DNA of 34,234 bases from assembly GCA_003556325.1 (NCBI GenBank), contig PWRF01000193.1, positions 1-34,234 of the forward strand, written 5' to 3'. Below the pieces are notes generated by a model. The model had not been told where the DNA came from and made no database searches. It worked only from the letters and a program-made list of their open reading frames with translations. The translations under genes were made by a program, and so were the position numbers. This DNA is from Bacteroidales bacterium. Lineage in GTDB: Bacteria; Bacteroidota; Bacteroidia; Bacteroidales; UBA7960. Shown here piece after piece: positions 26,852 through 34,234 of the stretch. Each line of letters starts with the position of its first letter. Positions within the stretch are counted from its first letter, which is position 1.

Positions 26852-27749
26852 AGTCTTGCTTTTTCACTGCCACGCGAAGCCTGGCGCTGCGTGCACGTTT
26901 GTTTTCTGCAATTTCAGAGCTGTCCGGTTTGATCACTTTGCCCACCGGCTCCCACGGCGTAAGGGGGTGCCCGTAAAAATCCTTCTTTAGTTGCCCGCCG
27001 AAATTTCCAGTCTTCATATAGTTTTTTACCAGCCGGTCTTCAAGCGAATGGTATGAGATCACAACCAGCCTCCCCCCGGAAGAAAGCACTTCGTAACTTT
27101 GTTCCAGGAAGGTCTTCAGCGCATCCAGCTCCTTGTTCACCTCAATGCGGAGGGCCTGAAACACCTGTGCCATAAACTTATGCTCCCTTCCCCGCGGGGC
27201 AAGGTGTTTAATGGCATCAGCAAATTCGCCGGTACGTTGAAACGGGCCTTGTTCTCTCTGTTCTTCTATTACCGATGCTATTTTTCGTGCCTGCTTCAAT
27301 TCGCCATAGTGATAAAAGATGCCGGCCAGCCTGTCTGCTTCATAGGTGTTGACAACATCCGATGCACTGAGCGGTGCATCTTTGTTCATCCTCATGTCGA
27401 GCGGGCCGTCGTACCGTGTGGAGAACCCCCTGGATGCTTCGTCTATCTGATGCGAGGAAACACCCAGGTCAGCAAGGATACCGTCAACCGGAATGTGTCC
27501 GTGATACCTGAGCAGGTTTTTGATATACCTGAAGTTATGGTTCAGAAAAAGAATTCTCTCGTCATCAGGAAGGTTCTCAGTGGCAGCCTCGTCCTGGTCA
27601 AAAGCAATCAGCTTGCCACTTTCAAGGCGTTCCAGGATGGCCCTGCTGTGTCCGCCACCGCCAAAGGTGGCGTCAACATATGTGCCCCCCGGCCTGATGG
27701 CCAGGGCATCAACTGCCTCATCCAGCAACACTGAATTATGATATGCCAT
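26841..27749 (-). CDS. rsmH: 16S rRNA (cytosine(1402)-N(4))-methyltransferase
   Basis: RsmH (MraW) methylates N4 of C1402 in 16S rRNA using S-adenosylmethionine. The family start HNSVLLDEAVDAL and the SAM motif YVDATFGGGGHSRAIL lie near the N-terminus. GILADLGVSSHQIDEASRGFS, LDMRM, and the C-terminal VISYHSLEDRLVKNYM are all canonical. I use the ATG at 27749 (MAYHNSVLL); the ORF-track start at 27758 adds only three residues. Either start overlaps the end of mraZ, so the genes are coupled. The ending overlaps ftsL. Confidence 0.97.
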   Translation of the reverse strand: MAYHNSVLLDEAVDALAIRPGGTYVDATFGGGGHSRAILERLESGKLIAFDQDEAATENLPDDERILFLNHNFRYIKNLLRYHGHIPVDGILADLGVSSHQIDEASRGFSTRYDGPLDMRMNKDAPLSASDVVNTYEADRLAGIFYHYGELKQARKIASVIEEQREQGPFQRTGEFADAIKHLAPRGREHKFMAQVFQALRIEVNKELDALKTFLEQSYEVLSSGGRLVVISYHSLEDRLVKNYMKTGNFGGQLKKDFYGHPLTPWEPVGKVIKPDSSEIAENKRARSARLRVAVKKQDYES

Positions 27750-28209
27750 CCTGATCACCTCCTGATGATTGGTTTACCTTTCCCATTACCTCCTCTGCGA
27801 GGGAAGAAAAATCATCCGGTTCATCAGCCATCATTTGTTCATATGCATCCCTGGCCCAGATCTCTATCCTGTTTCCGTAGGCGAAAAGAATAATTTCCCT
27901 TTCTATTCCCCCGTAACTGATCAACTGCTTTGGAAGCAGAAGCCTGCCGGTACCATCCAGACGTAACTCGCTGGCTCCCCTGAAAAAATACCTTACAAAC
28001 TCACGGTTTTTTTTGTTGTAGAGGTTTAATGCATTAACTTCACGCGAAATTTTTAACCACTCACTCAGGGGATAAAGTGTAAGGTTGTTTTCAAAACCAC
28101 GGTTGATCACAAAACGCTCCTGATCCTCCGGCCCCAGTTGCTTGCGCAACCCCGAAGGCATCATAAAGCGCCCTTTTGCATCTACCTTACATTCAAATTC
28201 TCCCAGCAT
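27736..28209 (-). CDS. mraZ: Transcriptional regulator MraZ
   Basis: MraZ is a DNA-binding protein of the SpoVT/AbrB fold that regulates its own dcw operon. Both repeats are visible, each with the DxxGR signature: VDAKGRFMMPSGLRK (about residues 9-23) and LDGTGRLLLPKQL (about 84-96). Length 157 is normal. It is the first gene of the cluster. Three GTGGN boxes at 10-bp spacing lie 49-73 bases upstream, listed separately, which strongly suggests autoregulation. The end overlaps rsmH. Confidence 0.97.
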   Translation of the reverse strand: MLGEFECKVDAKGRFMMPSGLRKQLGPEDQERFVINRGFENNLTLYPLSEWLKISREVNALNLYNKKNREFVRYFFRGASELRLDGTGRLLLPKQLISYGGIEREIILFAYGNRIEIWARDAYEQMMADEPDDFSSLAEEVMGKVNQSSGGDQDGIS

Positions 28210-28257
28210 GATGGTACCACGTATCGCGTTTCAAAGTGTAAATATATGAATAAATTT

Positions 28258-28282
28258 ACCACTTTTTACCACTTTTTGCCAC
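28258..28282 (-). promoter_or_regulatory. Putative MraZ operator: three GTGGN boxes at 10-bp spacing
   Basis: On the minus strand the order is GTGGC-AAAAA-GTGGT-AAAAA-GTGGT, with boxes at 28282-28278, 28272-28268 and 28262-28258, so each repeat falls on the same face of the helix. Known MraZ sites are three or four direct repeats of a TGGG- or GTGG-type pentamer separated by five bases upstream of mraZ. A further GTGGT lies out of phase at 28220-28216. A promoter -7-like TACACTTTG (28240-28232, three-base spacer) would put the boxes over or just upstream of the -33 region, which fits repression. Confidence 0.8.
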
Positions 28283-28405
28283 ATTGTTAATAACTTTTCC
28301 GGAAAACAGGCTTCTTTTCCAGGCGGTAATTTGCATAAGATGCATATAATCAGTCATATGTGGGTTTTGTGAGGTTTCGGGCCTGTTTTGTTAATAAAGG
28401 AGTGT

Positions 28406-28413
28406 TATTTTTG
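28406..28413 (+). promoter_or_regulatory. Candidate -7 box for the glsA-glsB-engB operon
   Basis: TATTTTTG matches TAnnTTTG about 105 bases upstream of the chosen glsA start. A second identical box lies at 28451-28458. A TTTG occurs at 28387-28390, somewhat too close to serve the first box. Which of the two boxes is used decides whether the upstream GTG/ATG starts of glsA can be translated. Confidence 0.3.
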
Positions 28414-28517
28414 GATGGGATGGCGTGGGGGGCGGTATGCTTGTTTTTTTTATTTTTGTAGTTGCCTTGTTTAATGCAGGGCTGTGGTTTTTGGTGAATT
28501 ATAAACCTGGTTTGGAC

Positions 28518-29363
28518 ATGAACAAAGATGATCTTCAGCTTATAGATGTGGAAAAGGTGCTGCGGTCCAAGTCGGGAGCTGCCTATCGTTTCATACCGGG
28601 GCTGTTTGTAAGGTATTTAAAACGCATTGTTCACCAGGATGAGATCAACGAGGTACTGGTGGAGTTAAAAGATCACGACGGTCTTTCTTTTATTGAAACC
28701 GTGCTTATCGATCATTTTCAACTTGATATCGAAGCTGTAAACTTTGAAAACATGCCTGAGGAGGGCCGTTACATTGTAGCGTCCAATCATCCGCTGGGCG
28801 GGCTCGACGGGATGGCTTTAATGCATGTGATTGGCAAAAAGAGAAAGGATATAAAGTTCCTTGCCAACGATATTCTTCTGGAGCTAAGAAACCTCAAGGA
28901 TCTTTTTGTGCCGGTGAACAAACACGGCAAACCCGGCGCTGAGTCTGTGAGGGCCCTGGAAAAATGTTTTGCATCGGACGATCTGATTCTGATTTTCCCT
29001 GCCGGGCTTGTATCGCGCAAGCAGGGAAGTAAGATCATGGACCTGGAGTGGAAAAAAACCTTCATCACCAAAGCCATCAAGCATCAGAGGGATGTTATAC
29101 CTGTCTATATTGAAGGGAGGAACTCTGAGTTTTTCTATAACCTGGCCCGGTGGAGAAAGCGCCTGGGCATCCGGTTCAATATCGAAATGCTTTACCTGCC
29201 GGATGAAATGTTTAAACAGCAAGAGAAAAAATTGCGTATAATATTTGGAAAGCCTGTGCCGTATACTACCTTTACAAAAGATTATTCTCATTATGAATGG
29301 GCCCAAAAGATGAAAGAACACGTCTACAGCCTTCCTGAAGGAGATGTGGCATTTAACGGTTAA
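28518..29363 (+). CDS. glsA: PlsC-like O-acyltransferase, probable aminolipid O-acyltransferase (GlsA type)
   Basis: The central part holds the acyltransferase block I ASNHPLGGLDGMAL, then FVPVNKHGKPG, an IFPAGLVSR block III and VIPVYIEGRNS, as in PlsC/hemolysin-type acyltransferases. It is followed directly by a GlsB-like N-acyltransferase; in Bacteroides this pair makes glycine lipids, GlsB adding the amide-linked and GlsA the ester-linked fatty acid. That function is inferred from homology and pairing, and the amino acid head group could differ. The ORF track extends to a GTG at 28425, adding a hydrophobic MLVFFIFVVALFNAGLWF segment. I prefer the ATG at 28518 (MNKDDLQLIDVEKVLRSK), where family members appear to begin, but a membrane-anchored longer form is possible. 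Confidence 0.82.
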   Translation: MNKDDLQLIDVEKVLRSKSGAAYRFIPGLFVRYLKRIVHQDEINEVLVELKDHDGLSFIETVLIDHFQLDIEAVNFENMPEEGRYIVASNHPLGGLDGMALMHVIGKKRKDIKFLANDILLELRNLKDLFVPVNKHGKPGAESVRALEKCFASDDLILIFPAGLVSRKQGSKIMDLEWKKTFITKAIKHQRDVIPVYIEGRNSEFFYNLARWRKRLGIRFNIEMLYLPDEMFKQQEKKLRIIFGKPVPYTTFTKDYSHYEWAQKMKEHVYSLPEGDVAFNG

Positions 29364-29387
29364 TTGCGTATTCTGAAATTGAAGCAG

Positions 29388-30335
29388 ATGAAGGAAAAGG
29401 ATGAAAAAATCATACCTCCGGCAGACCGGGAGTTGCTGAAAAGTGAGCTGAACAGGGATACTTTTTTCCGAAAAACGAACTATGCGAACAATGAGATCTA
29501 TGTGGTAACGGCTCATAACGCACCCCATACTGCGCGGGAAATCGGACGGTTGAGAGAACTCTCTTTCCGTCAGGCCGGAGGCGGAACGGGTAAAGATTGT
29601 GATCTTGACTCGTTTGACACGGCTGAGGTCCCCTATAATCAGCTTATCGTCTGGGACCCTGCTGCCCAGGAAATTGTGGGCGGCTACCGCTATATGTGTT
29701 GCTGGGATGTGCCTTTTGATGATCGTGGGGTGCCTCAGATAGCGACAGCCGAGCTCTTCAGGTTTTCCGATCAATTCCTTGAGGATTATTTTCCCTATAC
29801 CATTGAACTGGGCCGGTCTTTCGTACAGCCGGCATATCAGCCTTCGCGGGAAAACCGAAAAAGCATCTACTCGCTTGACAACCTCTGGGATGGCCTGGGA
29901 GGATTGGTGGTCGATTATCCCCGCCTCAGGTATTTTGTGGGCAAGGTTACCATGTATAAACATTTTGACCAGTATGCGAGAGACCTGATCCTCTATTTTA
30001 TGCACCGCTTTTTCCCTGATAACGAAAGCCTTATCAGGCCTTACGAACCCCTGGCCATAGAAACTCCGGCAGAGGAGCTTGAAAAGGTTTTTACCGGCAG
30101 CACTTTTGAGGAAAATTACCGGCTTTTGTCTCAAAAGGTCCGCCAGCGCAATGAGAACATCCCCCCTCTGTTCAGTTCATACATGAGCCTCAGCCCCACC
30201 ATGCGGACATTTGGTACAGCATTCAATAAAGGGTTTGGCGGTGTGGAAGAAACGGGTATTATGGTTACCATCGCCGACATCTATGAGTCTAAGTCACGCC
30301 GGCATGTGAGCACATACCGCAAAACTGAGCGATAA
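29388..30335 (+). CDS. glsB: GNAT-type N-acyltransferase, probable aminolipid N-acyltransferase (GlsB/OlsB type)
   Basis: The protein resembles the OlsB/GlsB group: an autoinducer-synthase-like acyltransferase fold with AREIGRLRELSFRQAGGGTGKDCDLDSFD, then QLIVWDPAAQEIVGGYRYM, ELGRSFVQPAYQ and a Leu-rich WDGLGGLVVDYPRLRYFVGKVT. Such enzymes attach a 3-hydroxy fatty acid from acyl-ACP to the amino group of glycine or ornithine, the first step of aminolipid synthesis. I choose the ATG at 29388 (MKEKDEKIIPPADREL) over the TTG at 29364. The gap to the upstream O-acyltransferase is 24 bases and to engB 25, so all three probably form one operon. The head-group amino acid cannot be read from sequence. 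Confidence 0.83.
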   Translation: MKEKDEKIIPPADRELLKSELNRDTFFRKTNYANNEIYVVTAHNAPHTAREIGRLRELSFRQAGGGTGKDCDLDSFDTAEVPYNQLIVWDPAAQEIVGGYRYMCCWDVPFDDRGVPQIATAELFRFSDQFLEDYFPYTIELGRSFVQPAYQPSRENRKSIYSLDNLWDGLGGLVVDYPRLRYFVGKVTMYKHFDQYARDLILYFMHRFFPDNESLIRPYEPLAIETPAEELEKVFTGSTFEENYRLLSQKVRQRNENIPPLFSSYMSLSPTMRTFGTAFNKGFGGVEETGIMVTIADIYESKSRRHVSTYRKTER

Positions 30336-30360
30336 CACCTTTTATATCAGACACAAAAGC

Positions 30361-30975
30361 ATGATAATTCGGTCAGCAGAATTCATCAAAAGCTCTGCCC
30401 ATGTGAAAGACTGCCCCGGAGCATCTCTTCCGGAATATGCCTTCCTGGGCCGCTCCAACGTGGGTAAATCCTCGTTGATCAACATGATAACCGGCAGGAA
30501 CAAACTTGCCAAGACCTCTTCGTCGCCCGGCAAAACGCAGCTGATAAATCATTTTGTAATAAACGATGCCTGGTACCTGACAGATCTCCCCGGATACGGC
30601 TTTGCCAAAGTACCTGTTGCGGTAAAGAAAAAATGGGAGAAAATGATCAAAAACTACCTGGTGAGGCGGGAAAACCTGATGTGTTCTTTCATTTTACTCG
30701 ACAGCCGTCACGGCCCGATGAAAAACGATATGGATTTCCTTGAATGGATGGGGCAAAATGCATTGCCGCTTTGCCTGATTTTCACCAAAGCCGATAAGTT
30801 GTCCCGTTCCCGGCTGCAGCAAAACATGAATGTCTATAAGAAAATACTGGCAGAACAATGGGATCCGCTGCCTCCGCTGATCATTAGCAGCACCAGCTCC
30901 AGGCAAGGCAAAGAAGAGATCTTGAAATTTATAGCCACCAGCAACAAGGCTTACTCCCCCCGTGCTCACTTTTGA
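30361..30975 (+). CDS. engB: Ribosome biogenesis GTP-binding protein EngB (YihA/YsxC)
   Basis: This essential-type GTPase takes part in 50S subunit assembly. G1 is GRSNVGKSS (30-38), the switch I region contains SSSPGKTQLINHF, G3 is DLPGYGFAKV, G4 is TKADK and G5 lies in ISSTSSRQGKEEI. Length 204 is typical. It follows the aminolipid genes by 25 bases. No terminator is obvious in the 79 bases before the convergent gldB. Confidence 0.95.
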   Translation: MIIRSAEFIKSSAHVKDCPGASLPEYAFLGRSNVGKSSLINMITGRNKLAKTSSSPGKTQLINHFVINDAWYLTDLPGYGFAKVPVAVKKKWEKMIKNYLVRRENLMCSFILLDSRHGPMKNDMDFLEWMGQNALPLCLIFTKADKLSRSRLQQNMNVYKKILAEQWDPLPPLIISSTSSRQGKEEILKFIATSNKAYSPRAHF

Positions 30976-31054
30976 CTTATCCTCCAAAACTCCTCAACAT
31001 CCCGCTCTCCCGATCCTGTAAAAATGGCCCGGCATTTGACAATGGCTTATCCTG

Positions 31055-32116
31055 TTAACCTGGCCGGTAGCGCGAATCCCTCAATATTTTACGGGCATCG
31101 TCCTCTTTAAAGAGATCCTTTAAGGTGACATCCGGATTTCTGCGCATGTATTCACGTACAATCTGCCATCCCAGCCAGGCTCCTGTGCGTGGTGCTGACT
31201 CTCTTGAAAACGTTGAGGTAAAGGGCGCCTCACGAACAAACTTTATAATAGCCGAATGGTCCGTGGAGTAAAGCAGGTCATTATCTATTTTGTAAGTCCA
31301 GGCATATCCTGCATATTGTTTCATCCATCTGTGCTGGTCAGCGGTATATTTTATTTTCAGGGTGTCATGCATGCCGGGCATCATACAATCGAGAAAATGC
31401 AGCTGTTTCCCTTCGTGGATCATATGCTCAAGCAGTGTTTCCGGGGGAGATGACAAACGGGCTATGTGTTTGTTTGCCAGCGTGCGCATGACATCTGCCC
31501 GGGCCTGGGCAGGGATCATCCACCTCGACTGGTATGCCGGAATGCCCAGTCTGCTATAGAGAGGATAATCGCTTCCCAGGTAGGTGTCCAGCGCAATAAC
31601 CACATTGCCCTCCGAATAATATACCGGCATGGTATAGTCGATACCGGAGATATATGTATAAACCAGGGGTGTGGATTCCTCCGGAAAGTGATAGGCATAG
31701 TAGCGGAAGGCTTCGGTAAGCGAGGCACGCAGATCCGACATGTCTTCCCACTTCTCACGGCTGTCGAGATAAAGCTCGATCATCAAAGGGTCGGTAACAT
31801 AGTCATACAGCTGCTGCTGAACTTCTTCCTCGTCGATTGCGTCACCGAAAAAAAAGTAAAAATCATTGATGTAGGGCTCGATCTCCTGGCGCAAAACGAA
31901 AGGGTTGGCATTGAACAAGACCTTTTCGTATTGCCTGATCTCTGCACTGTCAATGCTTATATCCGAAATATCTGCCTGGTAAAAAGGCCGGCTGCCCCAT
32001 TCGCCGCATGAGGAAGCAAAAAATACCAGAAAAGCAGGAAATAAAAATAAACCAATTCTTTTCACAGTTTGTTTTCTATTTTTGCCTGTTGTTTTTCTTA
32101 TCTTTGAAATGAACAT
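31055..32116 (-). CDS. gldB: GldB-family gliding-motility-type lipoprotein
   Basis: I recognise the GldB family from VYTYISGIDYTMPVYY, VVIALDTYLGSDYPLYSRLGIP, HMIHEGKQLHFLDCMMPGMHD and the C-terminal ESAPRTGAWLGWQIVREYM. The ORF-track start at 32215 would add 33 residues with no signal; starting at the ATG at 32116 gives a basic N-region, a hydrophobic core and lipobox ASSC (KRIGLFLFPAFLVFFASSC), so a membrane lipoprotein. GldB is needed for gliding in Flavobacterium, but homologues occur widely in non-gliding Bacteroidota. With this start, 102 bases separate it from the divergent beta-barrel gene. Confidence 0.87.
   Translation of the reverse strand: MFISKIRKTTGKNRKQTVKRIGLFLFPAFLVFFASSCGEWGSRPFYQADISDISIDSAEIRQYEKVLFNANPFVLRQEIEPYINDFYFFFGDAIDEEEVQQQLYDYVTDPLMIELYLDSREKWEDMSDLRASLTEAFRYYAYHFPEESTPLVYTYISGIDYTMPVYYSEGNVVIALDTYLGSDYPLYSRLGIPAYQSRWMIPAQARADVMRTLANKHIARLSSPPETLLEHMIHEGKQLHFLDCMMPGMHDTLKIKYTADQHRWMKQYAGYAWTYKIDNDLLYSTDHSAIIKFVREAPFTSTFSRESAPRTGAWLGWQIVREYMRRNPDVTLKDLFKEDDARKILRDSRYRPG
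32099..32106 (+). promoter_or_regulatory. Candidate -7 box for the beta-barrel gene, inside the gldB 5' end
   Basis: TATCTTTG is an exact TAnnTTTG match on the plus strand, about 113 bases upstream of the beta-barrel start and within the first codons of gldB on the other strand. A second match, TATTTTTG, lies at 32077-32084. No convincing -33 element is seen at the usual distance. Confidence 0.3.
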
Positions 32117-32218
32117 GCCGCACTGTGCAATTAACTCTTTAATAAACACCATCAGTCTGGCGTTAATTTCAGGATAGCTCAACAGGTAATGAACCATGTT
32201 TATAAACGCAAGCAATTT

Positions 32219-32902
32219 ATGAAAAGTATTAAAAAGATTGTAGTTCTGGTAATTTTGATCGGCTCTTCAACTCAACTGACAGCTGATGACTTTGGCTTCC
32301 GGTTTGGCCTGAACTTTTCACCAAACCTTTCATGGTTTCGTACCGAAACAGCCCACTACACGAACAGGGGTGCCGATTTAGGTTTTTCTTATGGTTTGAT
32401 TGTAGATTATGAGTTTGCACAAAACTATGCCATTCACTCCGGTTTGAATATCCTGCACACAGGCGGGTCCATTCGGTACAGAAATACCACATTGCCTACG
32501 AATGATAAAAGGTGGGATTACAACCTCCGCTACCTGGAGATACCACTGGCCCTGAAGCTGCGAACCGAAGAAATGGGCTTTTTTACCTACTATGGCAAGT
32601 TTGGTCTCGGTTTGGGGTTTAACCTGAGTGCCAAAGCCGAGAAAAGTATTTCTCATGAAGACGGGTCTACTACGCGCAGGCCTGAAACCGATGTCTCAGA
32701 TGAAATTCGCTTTCTGCGGGGCGCCCTGATCTTAGGCGCAGGCCTTGAATACAACCTCGGAGGCAGAACTTCTTTGCTGGCTGGAATTACTTTTCATAAT
32801 GGGTTTTCTAATGTTTTGGACCGGGGTCCGATCGGAAGCGGAGAATCCAGCCCAAGTGCCCCGAATAATTATGTTGAGCTTGTGTTGGGTGTGATGTTTT
32901 AG
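32219..32902 (+). CDS. Outer-membrane beta-barrel protein (PorT/OMP_b-brl-like)
   Basis: Taking the ATG at 32219 gives a good signal peptide: KSIKKIVVLVILIGSSTQLTA, then DD. The mature part (about 205 residues) is built of alternating amphipathic strands (FGFRFGLNFSPNLSWF, SYGLIVDYEFAQNYAIHSGLNIL, YLEIPLALKLRT, FTYYGKFGLGLGFNLSAKAE) and ends in a strand with C-terminal Phe (NYVELVLGVMF), the usual end of a barrel protein. The YLEIPLALK motif is characteristic of the PorT-like small barrel family in Bacteroidota. True PorT belongs to type IX secretion, but this large family is mostly uncharacterised and I do not claim that role. Confidence 0.85.
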   Translation: MKSIKKIVVLVILIGSSTQLTADDFGFRFGLNFSPNLSWFRTETAHYTNRGADLGFSYGLIVDYEFAQNYAIHSGLNILHTGGSIRYRNTTLPTNDKRWDYNLRYLEIPLALKLRTEEMGFFTYYGKFGLGLGFNLSAKAEKSISHEDGSTTRRPETDVSDEIRFLRGALILGAGLEYNLGGRTSLLAGITFHNGFSNVLDRGPIGSGESSPSAPNNYVELVLGVMF

Positions 32903-32987
32903 CAACCTCCATGAGCTTGTGGGATCTCTCAGACCTTCCCTGGTATTGCCATAAAAGTAAGATTCATATAATTTAGTACTGCCCCTT

Positions 32988-34234
32988 ATGCGCATCACTA
33001 TATCACAGCTGAACCTGCACGTTGGAAATCTCAAAGACAACAGCCTGAAAATTATGCGGGACATAGACAGGGCACGTTCAGAGGGAGCAGATCTGATCCT
33101 CTTTCCCGAACTTACAATAAGCGGGTATCCCCCGCGGGATCTGCTTGACTTCCCCTCGTTTGTAAACCAGTGCATGACCCACATCCGCTCGATAGCCCGG
33201 CACTGCCGGGGAATTGCTGCTGTTGTTGGAGGCCCTTACCCCAACTCTTCTCCCGGAGGCAAGAACCTCTACAACGCCGCATTTTTTCTTCACGAAGGGG
33301 AGATCAGGCATGTATACAAAAAGGGACTGCTCCCCACGTACGATGTGTTTAATGAATACCGCTATTTTGAACCCGCAGGTGCATTCGAAACAGTTGAATA
33401 CAAAGGATGCAAACTCGCTATCACCGTTTGTGAGGATCTCTGGAACCCCGGCGGACAAGGAATGTATTCTTTGGATCCCCCGGCATTGCTGGCCAGGGAG
33501 AACCCGGATTTGATGATCAATATTTCGGCCTCACCTTTTGCCTGGGATCACCTTCCCGAACGCCTGAATATCCTGGCAGAAAATGCCAGGAGATATACAG
33601 CGCCGCTGTTCGCATGCAACCTCGTGGGCGGGCAGACGGATCTTTTGTTTGACGGTGTATCTGCCGTTTTCGACGGAAAAGGTCGGCTGGTGTCTGCGAT
33701 GAAAAGGTTTGAGGAAGATTATCAGGCCTATGAATTGCATGGTCTTCAGAAACAACCGGAGATCAGCATCCCGGCGGTGCCTGAAAAACAGGAAAAATGG
33801 CGCGTGATGCTCAATGCCCTGAAGATGGGGTTGCGCGATTATTTTGCTAAAACGGGCATGAAAAAAGCGATCTTGGGTTTGTCCGGGGGCATTGATTCGG
33901 CAGTTACGCTGGCCATCGCTGCACAAGCTCTCGGTCCGGAGAACCTGATGGCCGTGATTATGCCCGGCCCGTACAGCTCTGATCATTCGGTAAAGGACGC
34001 CGTTGCATTGGCGCAAAGGCTTAAGGTAAAATACGAAACGGTTCCCATCAATGATATTGTGGCAAGCCTCGAAAACAGCATGCAAGGTAAACTTGGCGAA
34101 AGCCAATCCGGGACTGTCGAAGAAAATTTCCAGGCCCGGGCCCGGGCCATAGTATTAATGGGATTCTCAAATGCTTTTGGCCATATGCTGCTCAATACCT
34201 CCAACAAAAGCGAGGCAGCAGTTGGCTACACTAC
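32988..34234 (+). CDS. nadE: Glutamine-dependent NAD+ synthetase (partial, 3' end outside window)
   Basis: NadE converts deamido-NAD to NAD using ammonia from glutamine. The reading frame is not in the ORF track because it runs off the window; I translated it from the ATG at 32988 and about 415 residues are visible. The N-terminal glutaminase (nitrilase fold) has the triad positions Glu in FPELTISGYPP, Lys in VYKKGLLPTYDVFNEYRYF and Cys in ITVCEDLWNP. The synthetase domain (from about residue 270) has the ATP-binding loop LGLSGGIDSAVTLA, PGPYSSDHS and LLNTSNKSE. The remainder (probably about 120 residues for the usual bacterial length) is missing. It starts 85 bases after the beta-barrel gene. 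Confidence 0.95.
   Translation, partial: MRITISQLNLHVGNLKDNSLKIMRDIDRARSEGADLILFPELTISGYPPRDLLDFPSFVNQCMTHIRSIARHCRGIAAVVGGPYPNSSPGGKNLYNAAFFLHEGEIRHVYKKGLLPTYDVFNEYRYFEPAGAFETVEYKGCKLAITVCEDLWNPGGQGMYSLDPPALLARENPDLMINISASPFAWDHLPERLNILAENARRYTAPLFACNLVGGQTDLLFDGVSAVFDGKGRLVSAMKRFEEDYQAYELHGLQKQPEISIPAVPEKQEKWRVMLNALKMGLRDYFAKTGMKKAILGLSGGIDSAVTLAIAAQALGPENLMAVIMPGPYSSDHSVKDAVALAQRLKVKYETVPINDIVASLENSMQGKLGESQSGTVEENFQARARAIVLMGFSNAFGHMLLNTSNKSEAAVGYT

Noticed and set aside
28884-30134. Minus-strand ORF of 416 codons opposite glsA and glsB
   Set aside because: It lies antisense to both acyltransferase genes, crosses their junction, and shows no domain. It is a shadow frame.

Overview
The window looks like a chromosomal core region of a Bacteroidota (Bacteroidales-like) bacterium. 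The reasons are a long division and cell-wall (dcw) cluster in the order mraZ-rsmH-ftsL-ftsI-murE-mraY-murD-ftsW-murG-murC-ftsQ-ftsA-ftsZ with no murF or ddl, a GldB-type lipoprotein, a GlsA/GlsB-type aminolipid acyltransferase pair, an FtsZ with the Bacteroidota-style extended tail, few Shine-Dalgarno sequences, and several TAnnTTTG-like promoter boxes. I cannot name a genus. I see no tRNA, rRNA, CRISPR array, insertion sequence or prophage.

Layout. 1-2443 (-): hybrid sensor histidine kinase, cut by the left edge. 2724-3680 (+): radical SAM protein. 3929-8568 (-): AbgT-family transporter, secreted S9 peptidase and ispE, closed by an intrinsic terminator at 3875-3899. 8569-8907: non-coding interval holding a 48-bp-period tandem repeat and a strong inverted repeat. 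8908-12313 (-): AsmA-like envelope protein and an RluB/RsuA-type pseudouridine synthase. 12355-12375: terminator that closes the dcw transcript. 12402-28209 (-): small hypothetical protein, FKBP lipoprotein and the whole dcw cluster. 28258-28282: three GTGGN boxes at exact 10-bp spacing upstream of mraZ, a likely MraZ operator. 28518-30975 (+): glsA-like, glsB-like and engB, divergent from mraZ. 31055-32116 (-): gldB. 32219-32902 (+): outer-membrane beta-barrel protein. 32988 to the right edge (+): glutamine-dependent NAD+ synthetase nadE, cut by the edge.

How the genes work together. MurC, MurE, MraY and MurG carry out successive steps toward lipid II. FtsW and FtsI polymerise and cross-link septal peptidoglycan, and FtsL, FtsQ, FtsA and FtsZ form the divisome. 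MurE has the DNPR motif of meso-diaminopimelate-adding enzymes. The striking exception is murD. Only 182 codons are present in its usual slot. They cover the end of the central domain and the C-terminal domain, without the ATP-binding P-loop region, and two lysines that contact substrate in MurD are Arg and Ala here. The reading frame is otherwise intact. Either the functional MurD is elsewhere in the genome and this is a relic or a repurposed domain, or the assembly has lost about 0.8 kb. This is the best candidate for something undescribed in the window.
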